Assembly: GCA_036271855.1 (NCBI GenBank) | Contig: DATAZV010000455.1 | Coordinates: 1 to 12,005, forward strand | Origin: JAQGMJ01 sp036271855 | GTDB lineage: Bacteria > Pseudomonadota > Gammaproteobacteria > Burkholderiales > JAEUOS01 | DNA: 12,005 bases | Direction: 5' to 3' | Part shown: one piece after another, positions 1-6,710 of the stretch | Numbering within the stretch: the stretch's first letter is position 1 | How the letters are laid out: each line of letters opens with the position of its first letter | Made by a program: the position numbers and the translations under genes | The notes under the pieces: generated by a model | The model's database searches: none | What the model saw: only the letters and a program-made list of their open reading frames with translations | Told to the model about the DNA's origin: nothing

Positions 1-106
1 CAGTTTGCATCCCGATGAATCAAAACAAGCCGGACCGGCGCGCAAGCGCTCCCGGATACCCAGATGCGCCGTTTCGCAACCTGTTCCACCCAAGGCTCCC
101 GAATAA
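1..106 (+). other. Unresolved junction upstream of hflK, possibly the 3' end of hflX
   Basis: No gene can be assigned here with confidence. Frame 1 ends at a TGA at 16-18 that overlaps an ATG at 15-17 (ATGA), the kind of junction expected between two coupled genes; the last codons would read QFASR. Frame 2 is open from base 2 to a TAA at 104-106 directly before the hflK ATG. Frame 3 is open from base 3 to a TGA at 135-137 and has the highest third-position GC of these open frames. In many betaproteobacteria hflX precedes hflK, so an hflX tail is expected, but the visible residues are too few to recognise it. No promoter was seen. Confidence 0.3.
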
Positions 107-1375
107 ATGCGTTTTGCTGATCTGTTTCCGCGCTTGAAACACCGGCTCGCGTCCGGCCTGTCTGGCGTGCTCGCCGCAGCCGGCGGCCCGCCGGACCTGG
201 AAGAACTGTGGCGTGATTTCAATCGCCGCCTCTCCGGCATGTTCGGCGGCCGCCGCCCTTCCAATGGCTCTTCGCCCGGCGGTGGGGGAATGCCGGAACC
301 GAACATGCGGCAATTCGGCGGCGGCATCGCGCTGATCCTCATCGTGGTGGTCCTGCTGTGGGCTTCGAGCGGCTTTTTCATCGTGCCGGAAGGCCAGACC
401 GCGGCGATCCTGCGTTTCGGCAAGTTCGTCGAACTGACCGACAAGGCCGGTTTCAAATGGCGCTTTCCCTACCCGATCGAGAGCCACGAGCTGGTGGACC
501 GCCAGCAATTGCGCCAGGTCGAAGTGGGCTACCGCAACAGCGTCAAGAACAAGCTGCCCAAGGAGTCGCTGATGCTTACCGATGATGCGAACATCATCGA
601 CATCCAGTTCGCCGTGCAGTATCGGCTGAAGGCCGAGAGCAGCGCCGCCTCCGACTACCTGTTCAACAACAAGAACACCGCCGATACCGTCCTGCAAGCC
701 GCGGAAACAGCGATGCGCGAGATCGTCGGCAAGTCGAAAATGGACTTCGTGCTCTACGAGGGCAAGGAGCAGCTCGCCAAGGACGCCGAAAAGCTGATCC
801 AGCAGATCGTCGACCGCTACAAGACCGGCATCGACGTGGTCAATGTGACCTTGCAGAACGTGCAGCCGCCGGAGTCGGTGCAGGCAGCCTTCGATGATGC
901 GGTGAAGGCGGCGCAGGACCGCGAACGGCAGAAAAACGAAGGGCAGTCGTACGCCAACGACGTGATTCCGAAGGCGCGCGGCGCCGCCGCCCGCCTGTTG
1001 CTGGAGGCTGACGGCTACCGCCAGAAGGTGGTTGCCAGCGCGGAGGGCGAGACCAACCGTTTCAAGCAGGTCCTGACCGAATACAGCAAGGCGCCGCAGG
1101 TGACGCGCGACCGCATCTATATCGACACCATGCAACAGGTTTACAGCAATACCTCCAAGGTGATGGTCGATCTGCATTCCGGCTCGCAATTGCTCTATCT
1201 GCCCCTGGACAAGCTGATCCAGCAAGTGACCGAAGCTTCCGCCGGTGCGGCGGCGCCGGCGGATTCTGCACCCCGGGTTGCCAACGGCGGCACCACGGGG
1301 ATCGAGCCGGTACCGCCCGGCCTGGAAGCGCGTTCCCGCGATGCGCAGCGTGGCCGTGAACGGGAGACCCGCTGA
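107..1375 (+). CDS. hflK: HflK, SPFH/band-7 membrane protein, regulator of the FtsH protease
   Basis: HflK forms with HflC a large inner-membrane complex that encloses the FtsH protease and modulates its degradation of membrane proteins. The 422-residue product has a cytoplasmic N-terminal part with the family motif GGPPDLEELWRDFNRRLSG (about 26-44), a Gly/Pro-rich linker, one membrane segment (about 73-93), then the band-7 domain starting IVPEGQTAAILRFGKF. A coiled-coil stretch follows, and the C-terminus keeps the typical IYIDTMQQVY and LLYLPLDKL segments before a hydrophilic tail rich in Ala, Gly and Arg. The ATG at 107 directly follows an in-frame TAA (104-106), so the frame cannot extend upstream. 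The only Shine-Dalgarno candidate is a weak AAGG about 11 bases back. The first 25 residues do not look like the usual HflK start, so the exact 5' end is less certain than the identity. Confidence 0.95.
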   Translation: MRFADLFPRLKHRLASGLSGVLAAAGGPPDLEELWRDFNRRLSGMFGGRRPSNGSSPGGGGMPEPNMRQFGGGIALILIVVVLLWASSGFFIVPEGQTAAILRFGKFVELTDKAGFKWRFPYPIESHELVDRQQLRQVEVGYRNSVKNKLPKESLMLTDDANIIDIQFAVQYRLKAESSAASDYLFNNKNTADTVLQAAETAMREIVGKSKMDFVLYEGKEQLAKDAEKLIQQIVDRYKTGIDVVNVTLQNVQPPESVQAAFDDAVKAAQDRERQKNEGQSYANDVIPKARGAAARLLLEADGYRQKVVASAEGETNRFKQVLTEYSKAPQVTRDRIYIDTMQQVYSNTSKVMVDLHSGSQLLYLPLDKLIQQVTEASAGAAAPADSAPRVANGGTTGIEPVPPGLEARSRDAQRGRERETR

Positions 1376-2271
1376 TGAGCCGCCTGATATCCGCAGTTTT
1401 CGTGGTCTTGCTGGGGGCCATCATCGGCTCTTCCATGCTGTTTACGGTCGACCAGCGCCAATACGCCATCGTGTTCGCGCTGGGCGAGGTCAAGGAGGTG
1501 ATCAGCACCCCTGGCCTGCATTTCAAGCTGCCGCCGCCGTTCCAGAACATCCAGTATTTCGACAAGCGCATCCTCACCATCGACACGCCGGATTCCGACC
1601 GTTTCATCACCTCGGAAAAGACCAACCTGGTGGTCGACTCCTTCATCAAGTGGCGTATTTCCGACCCGAAGAAGTTCTATGTCAGCGTCGGCGGGCGCGA
1701 GGCGGACGCGGTCTACCGGATCCAGCAAAGCCTGAAGGATGCGCTGAACAACGAAGTATCAAAGCGCACGGTGCACGACATGGTGTCCGGCGAGCGCGAA
1801 AAGGTGATGCAGGACATCCGCAACAAGCTCAATTCGGACGCCGAAAAGATTGGCGCTTCGATCGTCGATGTGCGGCTCAAGCGCGTCGAGTTTTCCGACG
1901 AGATCCGCGATTCGGTATTTAAGCGGATGGAGTCCGAACGCAAGCGCGTGGCCAACGAACTGCGCTCGACCGGCTCGGCCGACAAGGAAAAGATTCAGGC
2001 CGACGCCGACCGCCAGCGTGAAGTTATCCTCGCCGAAGCCTATCGTGACGCCCAGCGCGTCAAGGGTGACGGCGACGCCAAGGCTTCCGCCACTTACGCG
2101 GCGGCTTTCAGCCAGAATCCGGAGTTCTACAATTTCTACCGCAGCATGGAAGCGTATCGCCAGAGTTTCCGCAACAAGGGCGACATCCTGGTGGTCGATC
2201 CGAGCTCCGATTTCTTCAAGTACCTGCGCAATTCCGGCAGTGGCGGCGGGGCGCAGAAGGCGAAAAAATAG
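1375..2271 (+). CDS. hflC: HflC, SPFH/band-7 membrane protein, partner of HflK
   Basis: HflC alternates with HflK in the membrane-bound ring around FtsH. The 298-residue product has an N-terminal signal-anchor (about 5-23) and a band-7 domain beginning with VDQRQYAIVFALGEV. Its middle contains RMESERKRVANELRSTG and the following charged stretch (about 188-240), typical of the long helix of this family, and it ends with DILVVDPSSDFFKYL and a short Gly/Lys tail. Length and layout match the family. The ATG overlaps the hflK stop by one base (TGATG), and a GGGAG at 1362-1366 sits 8 bases upstream, so the two are translationally coupled, as expected for proteins needed in equal amounts. No internal promoter was seen. 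Confidence 0.97.
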   Translation: MSRLISAVFVVLLGAIIGSSMLFTVDQRQYAIVFALGEVKEVISTPGLHFKLPPPFQNIQYFDKRILTIDTPDSDRFITSEKTNLVVDSFIKWRISDPKKFYVSVGGREADAVYRIQQSLKDALNNEVSKRTVHDMVSGEREKVMQDIRNKLNSDAEKIGASIVDVRLKRVEFSDEIRDSVFKRMESERKRVANELRSTGSADKEKIQADADRQREVILAEAYRDAQRVKGDGDAKASATYAAAFSQNPEFYNFYRSMEAYRQSFRNKGDILVVDPSSDFFKYLRNSGSGGGAQKAKK

Positions 2272-2297
2272 GGCGGCGGGCCGAGCGCCCGTGTCCC

Positions 2298-2302
2298 AGG
2301 GG
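2298..2302 (+). promoter_or_regulatory. Shine-Dalgarno site for the DUF2065 gene
   Basis: AGGGG lies 8 bases before the TTG at 2311. It supports TTG as the initiator, since no ATG or GTG lies in frame nearby. Confidence 0.6.
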
Positions 2303-2310
2303 TATTCATT

Positions 2311-2499
2311 TTGTCCACGCTTTCGACCGCGCTTGCGCTGATGCTGGTGATCGAGGGGTTGCTGCCCCTGGTGGCGCCGTCCACCTGGCGTGAAACCTTT
2401 CGCCGCCTCACCGAGCTGAAGGACGGTCAATTGCGCTTCATCGGCATGGCTGCTGTTTTGGCGGGCGCGCTGATGTTGTTGTTTACGGAGTCGTTGTGA
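2311..2499 (+). CDS. DUF2065 small inner-membrane protein
   Basis: This 62-residue protein matches what I know of the DUF2065 family, found between hflC and hisZ in many betaproteobacteria and near hfl genes in other proteobacteria; its function is unknown. It has two hydrophobic helices (about 5-22 and 41-58) joined by a polar loop with WRETFRRLTELKDGQLRF. The TALALMLVIEGLLPLVAP start and the DGQLRFIG segment are typical of the family. TTG at 2311 is the best start because of the AGGGG 8 bases upstream and the agreement with the usual family N-terminus; an ATT at 2308 is a less likely alternative. It begins 39 bases after hflC, and its TGA (2497-2499) lies inside the GTGA start of hisZ, so its translation is probably coupled to hisZ. 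By context it may work with the HflKC-FtsH complex, but this is inference. Confidence 0.85.
   Translation: MSTLSTALALMLVIEGLLPLVAPSTWRETFRRLTELKDGQLRFIGMAAVLAGALMLLFTESL
2487..2490 (+). promoter_or_regulatory. Shine-Dalgarno site deciding the hisZ start
   Basis: GGAG lies 5 bases before the GTG at 2496 but 17 bases before the in-frame ATG at 2508. It therefore favours the GTG start and the four-base overlap with the preceding stop codon. Confidence 0.6.
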
Positions 2500-3683
2500 G
2501 TTCGGCCATGCAATCCCACTGGACCCTGCCGGAATATATCGCCGACGTGCTGCCGCCGGAGGCGCAGCGCATCGAACTGTTGCGCCGGCTGCTGCTGGAC
2601 ACCTTCCGCGCGCACGGCTACGAGCTGACCATGCCGCCGCTGCTGGAGTACGTCGACTCATTGCTCACCGGCACCGGCCACGACATGGACCTGCGCACCT
2701 TCAAGCTGGTGGACCAGCTCTCGGGCCGCACCATGGGCCTGCGCGCGGACATCACGCCGCAAGTGGCGCGGATCGACGCGCACCTGCTCAATCGCGAAGG
2801 GGTGACGCGCCTGGCCTATTGCGGCTCGGTGCTGCATACCCTGCCCGCTGGCCTGACGGTGAGCCGTGAGCCGCTGCAGATCGGCGCCGAGATCTACGGC
2901 CACGCCGGCATCGAGGCCGACCTGGAAGTGCAGGGCCTGTTGCTGTCGGCGCTGCGCCTGGCAGGAGCGGGCCGTGCCCGGCTCGATCTGGGCCACGTCG
3001 GCGTCTTCCGTGCCCTGGCCGAACTGGCGAACCTGGACAGCGCGGCGGCGGAGAGCCTGTTTTCGCTGATGCAGTCCAAGGACATGCCGGGCCTGAAAAC
3101 GGCGACTGCGGGGATCGAGCCGGTGCTGCGCGCGGCGCTGTTGCGCCTGCCGCGCCTGTACGGCGGCAAGGAAGTGATCGAAGCCGCGCGCCGCGAACTG
3201 CCGGCGCATGCGCGCATCACCGCCGCGCTGGATGACCTGCAAACCCTGGCGGCGGCGATGCCGGCGGGGCAGGCGAGCATCGATCTGGCGGAATTGCGCG
3301 GCTACCAGTACCACAGCGGCGTGGTATTCGCCGCTTACGTGGATGGCCTGCCGAACGCGATCGCGCGCGGCGGCCGCTACGACGAGGTGGGCAAGATCTT
3401 CGGCCGCGCGCGGCCGGCAACCGGCTTCAGCCTGGACCTGCGCGAACTGGCGGCGTTCATTCCCAGCCAGGCGCAAAGCGTGGGCATTCTCGCGCCCTGG
3501 CAGGCGGATGCCGCGCTGCCGGCGAAAGTTGCCGAGCTGCGCGCCGCCGGCGAAATGGTGGTGGACGCCTTGCCCGGGCACGACAAGGCTTCCTGGGAGC
3601 CCTGTTGCAACCGCGAACTGGTGTTGCGCGACGGTGCCTGGGTGGTGGTGCCGCTGAACGCAGCGCGGCGCAAGCGCGATTAA
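2496..3683 (+). CDS. hisZ: HisZ, regulatory subunit of ATP phosphoribosyltransferase
   Basis: HisZ is a catalytically inactive relative of histidyl-tRNA synthetase. It binds short-form HisG and is required for, and mediates histidine feedback on, the first step of histidine synthesis (ATP + PRPP to phosphoribosyl-ATP). The 395-residue product keeps the class II synthetase fold: an N-terminal LPEYIADVLPPEA (11-23), a motif-2-like LRADITPQVARI (82-93), REPLQIGAEIYG (124-135), and a late ARGGRYDEVGKIFGRA region (GGRYD at 292-296) followed by ATGFSLDL. It lacks the anticodon-binding domain of a true HisS, which fits HisZ and its usual length. The GTG at 2496 overlaps the upstream stop (GTGA). hisG is not in this window; separation of hisZ from other his genes beside purA is common in betaproteobacteria. 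Confidence 0.95.
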   Translation: MSSAMQSHWTLPEYIADVLPPEAQRIELLRRLLLDTFRAHGYELTMPPLLEYVDSLLTGTGHDMDLRTFKLVDQLSGRTMGLRADITPQVARIDAHLLNREGVTRLAYCGSVLHTLPAGLTVSREPLQIGAEIYGHAGIEADLEVQGLLLSALRLAGAGRARLDLGHVGVFRALAELANLDSAAAESLFSLMQSKDMPGLKTATAGIEPVLRAALLRLPRLYGGKEVIEAARRELPAHARITAALDDLQTLAAAMPAGQASIDLAELRGYQYHSGVVFAAYVDGLPNAIARGGRYDEVGKIFGRARPATGFSLDLRELAAFIPSQAQSVGILAPWQADAALPAKVAELRAAGEMVVDALPGHDKASWEPCCNRELVLRDGAWVVVPLNAARRKRD

Positions 3684-3709
3684 TCTACACTGATGGTGAA
3701 CGGCCGTAT

Positions 3710-3742
3710 CCGCGGGGCGAGCCGCCTCGCGTGCGGCATTTT
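3710..3742 (+). terminator. Possible weak terminator or leader hairpin after hisZ
   Basis: GCGAG (3717-3721) and CTCGC (3726-3730) form a stem with a CCGC loop. It is extended by CCGC (3710-3713) pairing with GCGG (3733-3736) across a small internal loop. A short TTTT (3739-3742) follows two bases later. The T-run is short, so termination may be partial or the structure may belong to the purA leader. Confidence 0.4.
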
Positions 3743-3752
3743 GAGCAACTAA

Positions 3753-3769
3753 TCCGGCGCGGGGCCGGA
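3753..3769 (+). promoter_or_regulatory. Hairpin just upstream of purA
   Basis: TCCGGC (3753-3758) and GCCGGA (3764-3769) form a perfect 6-bp stem with a 5-base loop, ending 13 bases before the purA ATG and close to the GAGAG/AGGG ribosome-binding region (3771-3780). It could affect ribosome access to purA. No protein-binding site is recognised. Confidence 0.35.
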
Positions 3770-3782
3770 CGAGAGCAGGGTA

Positions 3783-5075
3783 ATGGCAAAAAACGTAGTG
3801 GTAGTGGGCACCCAATGGGGCGACGAGGGCAAGGGCAAGATCGTCGACTGGATTACCGACCATGCCAAGGGCGTGGTGCGCTTCCAGGGCGGGCATAACG
3901 CCGGCCATACGCTGGTGATCGGCGGCAAGAAGACCATCCTGCGCCTGATCCCCTCCGGCATCCTGCGCCCGGATGTCGAGTGCTTCATCGGCAACGGCGT
4001 GGTGCTGTCGCCCGAAGCCCTGTTCAAGGAAATCGGCGAACTCGAGGCAGCGGGCATCAATGTGTCCAGCCGCCTGCGCGTGTCGCAGTCGTGCACGCTG
4101 ATTTTGCCGTACCACATCGCGCTGGACCAGGCGCGTGAAGCCGCCAAGGGCGACGCCAAGATCGGCACCACCGGCCGCGGCATCGGGCCGGCCTATGAAG
4201 ACAAGGTGGCGCGCCGCGCGCTCAAGGTGGTGGACCTGTTCAACCCCGAGCGTTTCGCCGCCAAGCTGCGCGAGACCATGGAGTATCACAACTTCGTCCT
4301 CACGCAATACCTGAAGACCAGCCCGGTCGATTACCAGAAGACGCTGGACGAAGCCCTCGGCTATGCAGCGCGCCTCAAACCCATCGTCGCCGATGTATCG
4401 CGCGAGCTTTACGAGTTCATGGCGGCGGGCAACAGCATCCTGTTCGAAGGCGCGCAAGGCACATTGCTTGACGTTGACCACGGCACCTATCCCTTTGTTA
4501 CGTCGAGCAACTGCGTGGCCGGTGCCGCTGCCGCCGGTGCTGGGGTCGGGCCCGGGCAGTTGCACTACATCCTCGGCATCACCAAGGCCTATGCGACGCG
4601 CGTCGGCTCCGGCCCGTTTCCGACCGAACTGGAAGACGCCACCGGCGAATACCTGCGCAAGAAGGGCAACGAATTCGGCTCGGTCACCGGGCGGCCGCGC
4701 CGCTGCGGCTGGTTCGATGCGCCGGCGCTGAAGCGCTCGATCCAGATCAACGGCCTGACCGGCCTGTGCATCACCAAGTTGGACGTGCTTGACGGGCTGG
4801 AGACGGTCAAGCTCTGCGTCGGCTACAAGATTCCCGGCGGCAACTGCGACCTGTTGCCTACCGGCGCGGACGCCGCCGCGGCCTGTGTGCCGATCTACGA
4901 AGAAATGCCCGGCTGGAAAGACTCTACTGTCGGCGTCACCCAGTTCGACAAGCTGCCGGTCAATGCGCAGAACTACCTGCGCCGGCTGGAGGCTGCCAGC
5001 GGCGCGCCGATCGCGCTGATTTCCACCGGCCCGGAGCGCGACGAGACCATCGTCCTGTCCCATCCTTTCAAATAG
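3783..5075 (+). CDS. purA: Adenylosuccinate synthetase (PurA)
   Basis: PurA is a cytoplasmic enzyme joining IMP and aspartate with GTP hydrolysis to make adenylosuccinate, the committed step from IMP to AMP. The 430-residue product is full length (E. coli has about 432). The GTP loop GTQWGDEGKGK is at 9-19 with the catalytic Asp14, and FQGGHNAGHT follows with catalytic His42. Other hallmark segments are TTGRGIGPAYEDKVARRA, LFEGAQGTLLDVDHGTYPF, TRVGSGPFPTEL and GSVTGRPRRCGW. The ATG at 3783 gives the standard MAKNVVVVGTQWGDEGKGK start. It is separated from hisZ by 99 bases with two hairpins and followed 18 bases later by a phosphoribosyltransferase gene, so those two are probably one transcript. 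Confidence 0.98.
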   Translation: MAKNVVVVGTQWGDEGKGKIVDWITDHAKGVVRFQGGHNAGHTLVIGGKKTILRLIPSGILRPDVECFIGNGVVLSPEALFKEIGELEAAGINVSSRLRVSQSCTLILPYHIALDQAREAAKGDAKIGTTGRGIGPAYEDKVARRALKVVDLFNPERFAAKLRETMEYHNFVLTQYLKTSPVDYQKTLDEALGYAARLKPIVADVSRELYEFMAAGNSILFEGAQGTLLDVDHGTYPFVTSSNCVAGAAAAGAGVGPGQLHYILGITKAYATRVGSGPFPTELEDATGEYLRKKGNEFGSVTGRPRRCGWFDAPALKRSIQINGLTGLCITKLDVLDGLETVKLCVGYKIPGGNCDLLPTGADAAAACVPIYEEMPGWKDSTVGVTQFDKLPVNAQNYLRRLEAASGAPIALISTGPERDETIVLSHPFK

Positions 5076-5093
5076 CGCCCGCGACCCAACCAC

Positions 5094-5633
5094 ATGGCCG
5101 ACCTTTACGTTTCCTGGCAGGACTATCACCACGCGATCGAAAGGCTGGCCGCCAAGATCCACCACTCCGGCTTCAAGTTCAACCAGATCATCTGCCTGGC
5201 GCGCGGTGGCCTGCGGGTGGGGGACACGATCTCCCGCGTGTTCAACCAGCCGCTGGGCGTGCTGGCCACGCAGTCGTATTTCACCAACGAGAAAAAGACC
5301 GCCGATGTACAGGGCGAGCTGACCATCGGCCAGCATCTGGCGAAGGTGAACGAGCTCCTGGGCGACCGCATCCTGCTGGTGGACGACATGGTGGACTCCG
5401 GCGCCACCCTGAAACGGGTGGTCGAGCACTTGCGTACCCGCTACCCCGGCATCCAGGACATGCGCAGCGCCGTCATCTGGCGCAAGGGCTGTTCCGTATT
5501 TACGCCGGATTTCTGGGCCGACTATTTGCCCGACAACCCGTGGATTCACCAACCCTTCGAGATTTACGACCTGCTGCACCCGCAGGATCTGCCGGGCCGT
5601 GTGGGCGTGCAGGTGCAGGCGCCGGCGGACTGA
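5094..5633 (+). CDS. Type I phosphoribosyltransferase, probably purine salvage
   Basis: The 179-residue cytoplasmic protein is a type I phosphoribosyltransferase, which would transfer a ribose 5-phosphate from PRPP to a nitrogenous base. It has a PPi-loop-like CLARGGLRVGDTISR (34-48), similar to the SRGGL loop of xanthine-guanine enzymes, and the PRPP-binding signature ILLVDDMVDSGATL (93-106) with paired Asp97/Asp98. WADYLPDNPWIHQPFE lies near the C-terminus, where base-binding aromatic residues occur in xanthine/guanine/hypoxanthine enzymes. The substrate base cannot be decided from sequence. The ATG at 5094 has no obvious Shine-Dalgarno sequence, and the gene probably depends on coupling to purA, whose stop lies 18 bases upstream. 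Nucleotide salvage is the likely role given the purA neighbour. Confidence 0.88.
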   Translation: MADLYVSWQDYHHAIERLAAKIHHSGFKFNQIICLARGGLRVGDTISRVFNQPLGVLATQSYFTNEKKTADVQGELTIGQHLAKVNELLGDRILLVDDMVDSGATLKRVVEHLRTRYPGIQDMRSAVIWRKGCSVFTPDFWADYLPDNPWIHQPFEIYDLLHPQDLPGRVGVQVQAPAD

Positions 5634-5684
5634 AGATCCATATTCAACGCGCCGTCCGACGCGCGGCTGTACCAATATAAATAC

Positions 5685-5689
5685 AGGAG
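5685..5689 (+). promoter_or_regulatory. Shine-Dalgarno site deciding the start of the Bug receptor
   Basis: AGGAG sits 8 bases before the ATG at 5698 and fixes that start. The frame stays open upstream to 5599, but that part overlaps the phosphoribosyltransferase gene and would bury the signal peptide. In the 64-base gap (5634-5697) a TATAAA at 5676-5681 is too close to this site to be a useful -10 box, and a 5-bp GC stem (5648-5652 with 5661-5665) lacks a T-tract. Confidence 0.8.
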
Positions 5690-5697
5690 ACCAGAAG

Positions 5698-6663
5698 ATG
5701 CGACCTCTATTCAACACCCTGCTGGCTGCCGCCATGCTGGCCATGAGCGGCGCTGCATTGGCGCAGGCCTATCCAGCCAAACCGATTACTTTCGTCGTGC
5801 CCTACACGCCGGGCACCGGCATCGACATCGTCGCGCGCACCGTCGGCCCGCGCCTGAGCCAGAAGCTGGGCCAGCCCATCCTGGTGGACAACCGGCCCGG
5901 CGCCAGCGGCAACATCGGCGCGGACTACGTCGCCAAGTCGCGCCCCGACGGCTATACGGTGATGGTCAACGTCAACACCTTCACCATCACCCCATCGCTG
6001 TACAAGAACGTACCCTACGATCCGGTGAAGGATTTCGCCACCATCACCGAGGCAGCGCGCGGCAACATCTCGCTGGTCGCTTTCCCCGGCACCGGTGTGA
6101 AAACGCTGCCGGAATTCGTCGCCAAGGCCAAGGCCGAGCCGGGCAAGCTGACCTATTCCTCGCCCGGCAGCGGCACGCCCCAGCACCTGGCAATGGAAGT
6201 GCTGAAGCAGCGCCTGGGGCTGGACATCCAGCACATCCCTTACAAGGGCGCCGCCGGCGCCACCACCGATCTGCTGGGCGGCCAGGTGCAGTTCTCCATC
6301 CTGCCGGTGCACACCGCCTTGCCGCACGCGCGCACCGGCAAACTCAATCTCGTCGCCGTTTCGGGTGAAAAGCGCTCTGTGCTCGCGCCCGACGTGCCGA
6401 CCTTCTCGGAATTGGGGCAAAAGAACCTGGGCCTGGACCTGTACTTCTGGTTCGCTGCGCCTGCCGGCACGCCGCGCGATGTGGTGATGACGTTGAACCG
6501 CGAGATCGGCGCCATCCTCGCCATGCCCGAGGTGCGTGAAACCATGCTCAAGCAGGGCCTGGTGCCGGAATCCGGCACGCCGGAGGAAATCGCCGGCGAA
6601 ATCAAGAGCGACCTGGAACGCTGGAAAAAATTCATCGCCGAGACCCACATCACTGCGGATTGA
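5698..6663 (+). CDS. Bug/TctC-family periplasmic solute-binding receptor
   Basis: The 321-residue product is a Bug-type (tripartite tricarboxylate transporter TctC family) extracytoplasmic receptor; such proteins bind small, often carboxylated, ligands in the periplasm. A signal peptide is clear: hydrophobic LLAAAMLAMSGAALA with likely cleavage after Ala22. The mature part opens with YPAKPITFVVPYTPGTGIDI, has the family's VDNRPGASGNIGADYVA and PDGYTVMV segments, then VPYDPVKDF, YSSPGSGTPQHLA, HIPYKGAAGA and the late DVPTFSELG. The first binding-loop region reads PGTGIDIVAR where many members have PGG..D..AR. The ligand cannot be predicted. No TctA or TctB membrane genes are near, so it is an orphan receptor, common in Burkholderiales. 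A CitE-like lyase gene follows after 47 bases, which suggests an organic-acid ligand, by inference only. Confidence 0.93.
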   Translation: MRPLFNTLLAAAMLAMSGAALAQAYPAKPITFVVPYTPGTGIDIVARTVGPRLSQKLGQPILVDNRPGASGNIGADYVAKSRPDGYTVMVNVNTFTITPSLYKNVPYDPVKDFATITEAARGNISLVAFPGTGVKTLPEFVAKAKAEPGKLTYSSPGSGTPQHLAMEVLKQRLGLDIQHIPYKGAAGATTDLLGGQVQFSILPVHTALPHARTGKLNLVAVSGEKRSVLAPDVPTFSELGQKNLGLDLYFWFAAPAGTPRDVVMTLNREIGAILAMPEVRETMLKQGLVPESGTPEEIAGEIKSDLERWKKFIAETHITAD

Positions 6664-6710
6664 TACGAGGCTTGGAACCAGTTCGAACCGGCATCATGAG
6701 GATTTGAAGC

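Noticed and set aside
20..1225. A 401-codon - strand frame opposite hflK
   Set aside because: Antisense shadow of a well-supported SPFH gene; no recognisable domain or ribosome-binding site.
5676..5681. TATAAA as a -10 box for the receptor gene
   Set aside because: The predicted start of transcription would fall on the Shine-Dalgarno site, and no -35 match lies 16-18 bases upstream.
5599..5697. Extending the Bug receptor upstream to an ATG at 5599
   Set aside because: This would overlap the end of the phosphoribosyltransferase gene and place 33 residues before the signal peptide; the AGGAG at 5685-5689 fixes the start at 5698.
2658..5744. A 1028-codon open frame on the - strand across hisZ, purA and the phosphoribosyltransferase gene
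   Set aside because: It lies opposite three clearly recognised genes, its translation shows no known domain, and such long antisense frames are expected when GC-rich codons suppress stops on the complementary strand.
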